Positions 54,648 through 64,000 of a DNA stretch of 64,000 bases are shown piece after piece. A program made the position numbers and the translations under genes. Under the pieces are notes generated by a model that made no database searches, was not told the origin of the DNA, and worked only from the letters and a program-made list of their open reading frames with translations. Every line of letters begins with the position of its first letter. Position 1 is the stretch's first letter. Source of the DNA: Manduca sexta (lineage: Eukaryota; Arthropoda; Insecta; Lepidoptera; Sphingidae). The stretch is from the NCBI RefSeq assembly GCF_014839805.1, contig NC_051139.1:4154001-4218000 (forward strand), written 5' to 3'.

Positions 54648-54882
54648 TGGCCTCGGTGGCGTAGTTTTATTACCCTACGACTGCAATGCTAAGGTTTCGG
54701 GTTCCATCCCCGGGTCGGAGAAACTAATGATGGGTTTTCAACTCAATATAAGTCCGACGTCTCGAATTCATGCTCGATTTAGCGATAGGCTCGCATCATA
54801 TCATGGGATGGAATACATACGGCGGAAAGTAGGTGCAACGGTTAGGGCTCTGCATACACTTTGAGACAAAAAGCGTATATGT
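54648..54882 (+). repeat. SINE family A, copy 7
   Basis: CTCGGTGGCGTAGTTTTATT head, GGGTTCCATCCCCGGGTCGG B box with one change, decayed body. Confidence 0.75.
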
Positions 54883-55253
54883 ATATACACTTAACTCTAA
54901 ATAAATGTGTACCTTGTTTCTCGTAACAATCTAGCGACCTTACTATCGACAGTTCTAGCAAACTATCATAAACCCAATAAAACATTATTAATCTAAATAT
55001 AATATATTGCTTCCCAATATTACCTAAGATACGATAACTTTCATAAAAGTAAATATGGCGCAACATATTTGGAGTTTGGCCAACTCCAGTTTTCACTAAC
55101 GAGGTTCTGATAAAGTAAATGGCAAACTACCAGCGTTTCTCGAAGGTCATGCCCAAATGCGGACAATTGAACACTTTCCACTAACGATTGTGATATGTCA
55201 AGCACTGTTCAGTATATTTGAAATAGTGCTATAAATCATTAAATCCAGAAAAT

Positions 55254-55413
55254 ATATTGCCGGTTAAAAGGCTAATTGATTTAAACGACATTTTTTGCGA
55301 CACTAAGTTTCATATATATTTAAAATCAGCGCTTTTTTCTGTTTTTTTTTAACCTTGTTAATTTTTTTCGAAATAAAATGGGTTAAGTCAATTAGCCTTT
55401 CAACCGTCGATAT
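55254..55413. mobile_element. Family M foldback, copy 3
   Basis: Starts ATTGCCGGTTAAAAGGCTAA and ends with the inverse (TTAGCCTTTCAACCGTCGAT). The inner arm carries TTTAAACGACATTTTTT. Confidence 0.65.
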
Positions 55414-55442
55414 AGTTATTTCAATTTTTATTATAATAATAA

Positions 55443-55758
55443 TATAATATCAGCCCTGTATTATATACTGTTGGGCACGGGCCTCCTCTACTACTGAGAG
55501 GGAATAGGCCTTAGTCCACCACGCTGGCATAGTGCGGGTTCGTAGACTTCATACACCCTCGAAAATTCCTAATAGAGAATTTCTCAGGTATGCAGGTTTC
55601 CTCACGATTTTTTTCTTCACCGTTAAAGCAAGCGATAATTCAACAAGAATACACACATAATTATTTTTAGAAAAATCAGAGGTGTGTGCCCTTGGGATTT
55701 GAATCTGCGAACATTTGTCTCGGCAGTCCGTTCCACATCCAACTAGGCTATCGTCGCT
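55443..55758 (-). repeat. SINE family B, copy 5
   Basis: Minus-strand copy ending in GCGACGATAGCCTAGTTGGA, with small gaps in the 3' part (about 15 bp lost near the GCTCAGCAGTGGG stretch). Confidence 0.82.
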
Positions 55759-56277
55759 TAGAAATTATAAAGAACATATCAAATATTAATGAAGCCGTAA
55801 AAATAACATATTAGAAAAGCAGACATGTACAGGAAAGGTAACTTTGACTAAACGATCAAAAACAATTGACAATTTGTTTCACATAAGATATTTGAAAGAG
55901 GCAAATTATTTGCATAAAAGTTTCTACTGCAGAAGAATAGTTCTTTTCTCGATCCGGAATAAACCGCGTGAAACCAGTATCTTCTAGCTATTTTTTCTCA
56001 TGTTCAAAGGATTTAAGATTAGCTTCAATCTAGATGAAAATGTTAATATCGTTAACAAGATGGTTAAAGTATTAAGTATTAAAATTAAATAAGAAGACAA
56101 TAGCTATCTATAAAGTCAGTAGCTACCTATATAACTAATAAAAACGTTTGATAAACTTGATAAGTTTCTTTCTTACCTTTTCGTTGTTTATTTCTATAAT
56201 ATAGCCAACGAATTATATTTTTTTATTATGCAAATTATTTGCCTCTCTGCTTTGGCATTGCTCTATGCTTTAACATT

Positions 56278-56497
56278 GCTGGTGGTAGGATATATTTTAT
56301 ATCCGCCCGGATAGCGACCACCGTACACAAGGTGTTAAAACCCGCCATATTGACTAACGTAAGTCGCGTTCAAAGATCAGTCTGTGAACATTCGGTTCCA
56401 ACAGGCCGGCATAATTGTATCGACTGTCGAGGGGTAATCATCTCTCGTCAGTCAACATTCTACTGGACCCAATCCACTTACCATCAGGTGCAGTGCC
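56278..56497 (+). repeat. Family D, copy 7
   Basis: Complete copy, GCTGGTGGTAGGATATATTT to CACTTACCATCAGGTGCAGT. With copy 6 it defines the family ends. A 96-codon open frame over it is chance. Confidence 0.75.
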
Positions 56498-58596
56498 ATG
56501 GCTGTATAAAAGGCAGCTGTAAAATATAAAGAAAACCTTTATTTCAAAGTAAAATACAGAATTTCGACTAAAAGAACATTAAGATTTTAATAATCACAAA
56601 TACATTCGTGCATTTGACTTCGACATTTAAAAGCACCAATAAAATTCACAACGTCTGAAAATACAGCGTGTTATTTTATGTTATGTATATGCATTATGTA
56701 TGACGAGACAGCGCGCAGCGACCGTTGCGAAGCGAACTCTGTCGGAAAATTCTCGAAACTCACACGAGTATGAAGTATGCACGGTGCGCTCCACGCAAAC
56801 TTTTAGCTTATTTTATTTTTTCGCTTTTTTTATTGCAGTGAAAAAGAAATTTCTGCCGTATAATGAAGTTCCAGTTTTAGTTTTTACGCGTGAATTGGTA
56901 TCGACTGGAGTTTTGAACGACTTTTTCTAACTATATTGAACGTGTGCCAATAGCGAAGAATTCGTAGCTTGTCCAAACTTAGGACGTATGTTATTATTAA
57001 AACTTCGTTGGGAGATGCTTAGTATTTTAAGTGTAATTTGTATTTTTATTGCCAATCGATAAATCTACTATTATTATCGATAAAATCGCCTTACTAATAA
57101 ATATATAACGTCGTATCGGAGGCGAACCGAATAATACAAATTGTGAGGTAGAATTGAAAAATTACACGTCAAGTTTTAAGGTTGAAATTAGTGATTAGTG
57201 CCTTGATGAACTGTAAAAATGACATGTCAAGTGTTCGTGCCAGGTACGTATTAGTTGCAAATCTGCCCGTCCTTTTCAACAAAAGCGTGAACCTATTGTT
57301 TCACGAACACAACTTTGGTTACCTCCAAACATTGACTGATTCCTATATGAATCATAGGACCGAGTCATAACCCTGCATTGTGAATATAAAAATTCTCCTA
57401 GACTTGGGTTTGCTAGCGGCGCAATCCAATTTGGACAGTTCCCAAGTAAATGTTTTCTCGCAAGCGTCGTCATTAGCATATTAATTGTATATGCGATGCC
57501 ATTTAACATGTATTTCATTATCAATAAAATCACCAATATTTTATTAAACTTTGATTTGATTATTGAAACGTTGATGTGCGATTTTGTGCTTGTATGATAA
57601 TTTTAAAGCCTTTTATACATTCTATTTAAATAAATATGGAATTCCAAATGCTTAAAGCCAAAATGACACATGAAAACGATGTTATTTAAAAATAAATTAA
57701 ATCGTAGGATACCAAGACAATCTAAATAACAACATGTCAGCATCCATTTTGCAGTTCTTGTTTAGTTTGAACAAAAATATCGTTCGCATCGTATGCACGT
57801 TGCCACAAGGCCGAGCAATTTGCTTGCAAACGCCATACTCACAATATTGCGCGATTTTTTGGTTCGCAGCTTCAGCGTATAGAGTTTTAATAGCTTTGTG
57901 TGAAGTTGAAATTTGAAGAAATATCTAATGGAATTTAAATTGAGTTTGCTTTTTGTACAATGGTTTTAATTGACGGGAAAATAATTGGGTATTATGTAAA
58001 ACAGAAATAGTTTATTTATGTACAAGTATTATAATTTTTTTAGGTTTCGAATGAGTGATGGGTTGAAACATATTCTGTCTCAAGGTTTAAATAAGCTTTA
58101 GGTAATTGTGGAAGTATATATTTCAACCTTAGTACCTACCCTTTCGATGGTACAGGTGAGTACATAAGTGCAATAAATGATTTTTATATCATAAATAATT
58201 ATAATCATTCTGTATGATTTATTTAATACGCAAGTATGAAAGCTAGCAAATATCTCAAATGAGATACGGAACTTCCAAAGGACGTATTTGCGAAAACAGT
58301 ACGCGATATTGAGTCGATGTTTGGTCGTGTTTTATGATAATCTTGATACAACTGTTGGTAAAACAAACTTTTGATGTTAGTTTAGGATCAAGTATTTCAG
58401 TACATTTGCATCTCATTTTTAGCGTTCTATGGGGTTAATTGGGCGTTCTATTTATGAATTTTGACGGGAATATACTGATGTAAAGAGTGAATGAAAGGAA
58501 TGGATTGGTTAATTACAACCTTAGATTAAATGATTCATGTGGGGAATTAGAAACTACGGAGTCGATATCTTTGTCAGCTCTTTTTACTTAATCTTA

Positions 58597-58869
58597 GAGC
58601 CCTATTAATAGAACATAAGCTCTCAAGTGCGACGCTGTCATTTTAAAGTCAGCGACTTAAGATCGTCGCAATTCAATAAACAGATATAAACAACATCTCA
58701 AATGATATCTTAAGTCAAAGCATTTTTATTTTATACAACGCCAACTCAGCCAAAAAACAAGCGCTCAATTATAACTTAAATATAATTTCTTAAATAGTTC
58801 AACATCTTAAATGTCCGCTTGAGATCCTACTTAAAATTGAGATCGGTTTATTAATATTATCCTTAGGTA
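58597..58869. mobile_element. Inverted-repeat element, family K, copy 2
   Basis: Starts AGAGCCCTATTAATAGAACA and ends with a partial inverse (TTATTAATATTATCCTTAG). Inner CTCTCAAGTGCGACGCTGTC matches copy 1. Confidence 0.6.
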
Positions 58870-58979
58870 TTCCAGTGTTAAGGGAATGAGTCTAAAGTCA
58901 CGCAATTCATGTTATCGACGATACTTGCCGTATATGAGACTCTGAAATTTTAACTAATGATAAACTAATATCACTCTAG

Positions 58980-59107
58980 TATTAAAATTAAACTATTTTT
59001 CAGGTTTCATCGCGGTTTTAATTATTTTTGGTTTTTAGTGTTTTTTTAAATCTGAATAAAATAGTTTAATTTTAATATCTAACATTCGCGTAAACATAAG
59101 AAATCAC
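58980..59107 (+). mobile_element. Foldback with shared 26-bp end motif, copy 1
   Basis: Arms ATTAAAATTAAACTATTTTT and AAAATAGTTTAATTTTAAT are followed by ATCTAACATTCGCGTAAACA and TAAGAAATCA. Confidence 0.6.
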
Positions 59108-59126
59108 TCTAGTTTTTTATTAAATA

Positions 59127-59339
59127 TAAATATTATAAAACAAAGTCCCCTTTTCTGCGTGTCTGTATGTTATCGATTTTCTCAAAATATACTGAACGGA
59201 TTTTTATGAAATTCGGTATAGTGATAGATTAAGACCCTAGGAAGGTTAAAAGTTACTTTCTATCCCGGGAAAATATATAGCGGGACTTTTATCCCGGAAA
59301 ACTCCTTCACGCGAGCGAAGCCGCTAGCAAAAGCTTAGT
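59127..59339 (+). repeat. Helitron-like tail, family E, copy 6
   Basis: CGTGTCTGTATGTTATCGAT, AACGGATTTTTATGAAATTC, and CGCGAGCGAAGCCGCTAGC near its end. Confidence 0.5.
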
Positions 59340-60974
59340 GAAATATAAATATTTCTCTCTAATCCTTTCTTTTACCCAAACTAATATTTCTATTTATACA
59401 AACATGAACTCCTTAAATCAATTTAATTAAAACCACGTCGTTACTACTCGTTAAATTAATTTGACCTCGTTAAATGTAAATATTATCCAGAAACCGGGGA
59501 AATTACAGTCCAAACACATTATCTCATATTTCAGCGGGCAACCCGTTGTAAATATTGGTGGTTGAAGCCCTAAATCTCCGGTTATCCGATAGCGTACCTT
59601 ACCCGGCTCAAGTTGCCGGGTCAAAATAAACAGTTCGAGTCGAGTCGAACAATATCTGTTTTCTCTTGTTACATTAATTGTACTTTATTTGATTCTGTTT
59701 AGAATTGGTGTTTGGCAATGTTTGTTGATTAATAAAATCTTAGGAAGCTTCTCTGATGTATTAATTGTGGAATCCACGTGAGAACAACGTTGCAGTAAAA
59801 AATTGCATAAACATTGCTACGGAAAAGTAAAGAGAATAAATGTTTTTCGTACGCACAAAGAAATCAAACCGTTTACAGCGCTTCCGCATAGTCTAGGAAA
59901 ACGATGGGGGTAGGGACTGTATAGTATACACGGTTATTGTTCACTGAAACAATTGACAATCAAGTGTACGTGGACCCAAAAAGCCTTAACGATGCCGTCA
60001 AACAAGCGTTCGTTTGTTTTGGAACATTTTTTGCAAAGAAAAATCTGACTATTTTGACAACAAAAATGTTTTCAAGTAAGTAATTGATTTATAGTTGAAT
60101 GCGCGCACACCTGCGTTTTTATTTTGAGTTCCGTTTCATTGTTGTTTGGTATGTAAACGATAAGGTGTTACGCAGACGCGGTTTTGCTGCCGTGAATAAG
60201 TTCATTTCTATGATACGGTTGCTTCAGCAATTTTAGCAACTAACAGCAATTGTCAGTGATATACGAAAATATTTTTTAATTAATTTCTAGATCCACGTGT
60301 TCGGCCCTTTACTTCTCAGCTTCAGAAAACTGTAGCAAAATAACAATTAGCGATCGAGTTGCTATCCCACATTATGGTGGGCGTATGTAATTGTAATGTT
60401 TCTCCTTCTCGGAAGATAAAACTTTATGTAGTAGGTACTTCGCCCGCAAATTTAGAATTAATTGTTCGTCAAACTTTCTTATCTATTTTCATACAGTTAA
60501 CATTTTCGGGATAGATATAAAGTTTAAAGCAAACTAATGGTGTTACACCTCAGATGATTTTGTTTTCAGAGTTTGAAAATAGGTAGGTACATTTCGTAGA
60601 AAGGGGCTGTGTAACTAATTCAAACTAAGACTTCCCAAATCGAATTAATATATTTCCACATTCTAGTAGTCGAAACTGTATTTGAATTTGGGTGCACACC
60701 AATTTCAATAGCCACCTCTGCGCAAGTTACGGTGCAAAGTCTTAACTATCGCGGTCCTACTGCAACCGTTCGAGGCAGATTAAGCGAACTTCGGATAACT
60801 TCGGCGAACTTCGCGCCGTGACCGTCTAAGCAGCAAAACAAATAGAAACATGCACTGTTTTAGAAAATTGAAACTTCAGCGCATTCACTTTGTGCAACAA
60901 ATTTATGCGGAACATGGTTTTTCCTGCGAGTTTCCCCGCGTGGAATATTAATGGATGGCCGCGTTGTTTTTTTG

Positions 60975-61080
60975 TATAAAAGTCGGGTTTTATAAACCGC
61001 TCAGTTCCACGGAATTAAAATGTCATTCAGTGCTTTGTGCGCTCTGGCCTGTGATTCATCTTAACACAGTTTGCGGAATT
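60975..61080 (+). promoter_or_regulatory. Candidate TATA-box promoter upstream of the receptor gene
   Basis: TATAAAAG at 60975-60982 with TCAGTT at 61001, placing the initiator A 28 bp downstream, the usual insect spacing. An ATG at 61020 opens only 14 codons. It faces away from the receptor gene. Confidence 0.45.
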
Positions 61081-62242
61081 TAATTATTATTATAAATGCT
61101 ATAGAAACTGACTTCTTCAATGCTAACTTTTTGAGGCCATTCATTTTATAAATCATTAAAATCTTTTTGAATTTGGAATATAGTCTCTATTCACACTTAA
61201 ATCTGAAAACATATTAAATAACAAATTTCTAATCTAGAGAAACTAAGCAAAAACAGTAGTCGCAAACAAAGCAATCATAATATAAAGTTTCCACCAATTT
61301 CCAGTGGCTAAATGAACCCGTCTGAAACGTAACAAACATGAAGCATAATTGAATTTCGATTCACCATTACATGGAGATGGTAGGTGGTCAGTCGGCGGCC
61401 GTCAACAGCACGCACCCTAAATCAGATTGCATTTTGCGGTAACGCATCGCATCTAAAACGGAATATCGAATGAGTTAATTATTCGCTGTTTGATACATCT
61501 TTAATTTGAGGTTGGCGATGTATAGTAATTGGTGGTGGATTCTTATGAAGCGTATGTTTTGCGTTTAGAAAAATAAAAAAAAGAAAGGTAAAATTAAAAT
61601 TGAAATGGTATCAAAATTCTAAAGGCGTATATGGGCGTTGATAAATATGGTGACTGCACTCAGAGGTTTGTTTCCTAATACAGGAGGCAATTTCATCCGT
61701 TTTCTGAGATTATATGTTGAGATCGGTTCCTTATGTTGCGTGTCCGTCAAGCAAGCAGCCGGTCGTAAAAACTAAGCCTATTTTCTGCTACACGTTTAAA
61801 AATGTTCTTTTATCTAATAATATGGTATAAGTACTAAGAAGATGATTGTTAAGAAGGTAAAATAAAAGGAAAGAAAAAAATAGCACTATTCCTCATAAAT
61901 TTCATATTTTATTAGTATTAGCGCCTAGTAGTAAAGTAAGAAATGAATGTTAATATTGAACCCGCTGGTACAATAACAACATAATCAGGTGGAAGTAAAC
62001 ACATAATTCACTGTTTAGCGCGTCGTTATAAAGCCATAAACCTAGAAACCTGTAATCCTTCGAGCCCGTGTGCGTGGTGCAAGTTTAAAGAAAAAAACAA
62101 ACTTCGCAAGTGAGAACTTGAGTTTGGTCGGAAAACTTGATTGACGATCTTAGAACTGTTTATTTTAAATAGCTGACTTTTAAATTATTAATCAATGCGC
62201 AGAATATTTGTATACAGAATTAACTTAATATAATGGATTATT

Positions 62243-62595
62243 TGAACCTGCTGACATTCGTCTTGGCAGTCCGTTCCACACCCAACTAGGCTATCGCCGC
62301 TTGCAACTAGGCTAATGTCAGCAGATTCAAATCCCAAGGGCACACACCTCTGACTTCTAAAATCATGTGTGTATTCTTTGTGAATTTATCGTTCGCTTTA
62401 ACGGTGAAGGAAAACATCGTGAGGAAACCTGCACATCTGAGAAGTTCTCTATAGGAATTTCAAAGGTGTGTGAAGTCTACCAACCCGCACTAGGCCAGCG
62501 TGGTGGACTAAGGTCTAATCCCTCTCAGTAGTAGAGGAGGCCCGTGCTCAGCAGTGGGCAAGTATATAATACAGGGCTGATATTATTATTATTTA
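62243..62595 (+). repeat. SINE family B, copy 6, with inverted 5' head
   Basis: 62243-62300 is the first ~58 bp of the SINE on the minus strand. The body runs plus from about 62314 to 62595 with a complete 3' part. See findings. Confidence 0.8.
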
Positions 62596-62754
62596 ATGTA
62601 TTATTTTCCCGACTCGCTGATGTCCATTTAATTTGTGTTAATCAAATATATTAAATATCATATTGATATTTATGATATAAAGTTGTCATATTGTGACGCC
62701 ATTTTGTTTTACACTACTATAATCTATTATTTATTACACGTATTATCATAATGA

Positions 62755-62863
62755 TTTCTTATGTTTACGCGAATGTAAGACATTAAAATTATACTACTTT
62801 TCGGATTTTATCGAGGTTTTTTATATTAACCACGATAAAATCCGAAAAGTAGTTTAATTTTAA
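62755..62863 (-). mobile_element. Foldback with shared 26-bp end motif, copy 2
   Basis: 34-bp arms (62783-62816 and 62830-62863) with two mismatches, core CTACTTTTCGGATTTTATCG. The end motif lies on the low-coordinate side (62755-62781), inverted relative to copy 1. Confidence 0.65.
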
Positions 62864-63911
62864 CGTATTATCATTTCTTCCAGATTCATACAATTTTATA
62901 ATTATTCTTTATAGCGTGTTAATACAACTTATTGTAACTAAGTAACGAAAAAATATCATGCAAACCGCTTGTCATTCATAAATTGAGTCACACGCACACG
63001 TTTACAATCAAATGGTTGACAGACATGCAAATGGTCACCGTCCACTGTGGCATGATGACCTACCATAAACACAGCTGGTAACTCCCTTAACTATTTAAAC
63101 TTTTATACCAATTTAATGCGCGTTCGGACGTGTTACGCTGGATGTATTAACTAACTAAACTAAACCATAACTTAAACCAGGTCAAAACGCGTCCGTGACT
63201 TAAAAACTGAAATTAGAAAATTATAACTACATTTTTATTATATCTTGTTACGTGAATTCAATTAGTAGTTAAGCAGCGCTTGCCGTAAACGTTAAAGTTT
63301 TGGTTTATGGTTGGGCAAATAAGCGTTTGAGTTTTAGTAACATGCTTTGTTATTATGATTTTAATGGTTTTTTTAGCATTCCAGTTTAAGTTTTTGTATA
63401 AAATTATACAATTTAATTATAATAATTCAGAGTGAGATTTCCATCTCACATACACACAGACAACGCCAAGAACAAAAGTTAGTACTTAACAAACCTATCT
63501 AGAATGAACGTATAAACTTTACTCAGTCTTAAAAGGCCAATAAAATGCTTAATGCATTGAATAATCCATTCCTTTGAAAGTAACGGTTAAGTACGCAAGC
63601 GGGAGTCGAGATGCTAAAAGAATACCTTTGTCACAAACTGGGCATCGCGGTTCGTTTCACATAACCACAAGCGACTGCATAAGTTTCAGAATCCAAGAAC
63701 TTCACGGTCGAGCGAGTGAAAACTGAAATAATTGCTTGAATCGGAACGCATCGCTGCACTTTCGGTGTTATGGATGTAGTGTACATAGAAGTGTAACGGG
63801 AAGTCATAAACGAAGCGATCTTGTCTACAATCTATACATATTATAAAACGATGTATCCTTTTCTGACTTAATATGCAACAAACGTGACGTGATTTAATCT
63901 ACAGTCCATTC

Positions 63912-64000
63912 ATACTATAAAACAAAGTCCACTATTCTGCCCGAATGTTATCATTTTTCTCAAAATCTACTGAACGGATTTTTATGATATTTGGTATGGA
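63912..64000 (+). repeat. Helitron-like repeat, family E, copy 7 (cut by window end)
   Basis: TATAAAACAAAGTCCACTAT ... AACGGATTTTTATGATATTT matches the start of copy 6 and runs out of the window. Confidence 0.5.

Larger units (their letters stand above)
51991..64000. other. Upstream flank, no protein gene found
   Basis: It contains the repeats listed above and the TATA candidate. Apart from these, 56500-58590, 59340-60970, 61080-62240 and 62870-63910 show no coding exon, tRNA or recognisable regulatory element. Short open frames here have stop-rich neighbours and no codon bias. Confidence 0.7.

Overview
The window is AT-rich animal DNA with long introns, GT-AG splice sites and dense small transposons. 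A Ty3/Gypsy element primed by a serine tRNA, a Helitron with a CTAG(T) end, and several dispersed repeats that I remember from moths and butterflies suggest a lepidopteran insect. That placement is inference. No bacterial or plasmid feature is present.

The only cellular protein gene I can support lies on the minus strand and almost fills the window. It is a receptor tyrosine kinase-like gene of the RYK/Derailed (Wnt-binding, WIF-domain) family. I could place 13 coding exons with GT-AG introns and fully consistent phases, from the ATG at 51487 to the TAG at 2692. They give a 598-residue protein with no frame break: signal peptide, WIF domain, alanine-rich transmembrane helix, serine-rich juxtamembrane segment, and a kinase-like domain. 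Its catalytic motifs are altered (HAD for HRD, DNG for DFG, first glycine of the loop replaced), so it is probably a pseudokinase receptor of the type used in Wnt5-dependent axon guidance. I cannot say from sequence alone whether it is drl, Drl-2 or dnt.

Layout: 1-2691 is downstream flank with two small inverted-repeat transposons. 2692-6077 holds the kinase exons 13 to 8, with a Helitron 16 bp from one splice acceptor. 6078-15608 carries juxtamembrane exons 7 and 6 between transposon-rich introns. 15609-15795 is the transmembrane exon. Intron 4 (15796-24107) contains a Mag-like LTR retrotransposon (18761-23393) with identical LTRs, and a PIF/Harbinger-type MITE with perfect 54-bp inverted ends. 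24108-29513 holds WIF exons 4 to 2. Intron 1 (29514-51381, 21.9 kb) is a field of SINEs, LINE tails, Helitron-like tails and foldbacks, with two promoter-like islands. 51382-51487 is the signal-peptide exon. 51488-64000 is upstream flank with more of the same repeats and a TATA+Inr candidate promoter on the plus strand.

The repeats fall into recurring families, labelled A to E, M, K and N here. Their many copies within one gene are the main structural theme. The strongest items for follow-up are the catalytic-site changes of the receptor, the LTR element whose frame breaks all fall in homopolymer runs while its LTRs are identical, the Helitron at a splice site, and several nested or inverted transposon arrangements.
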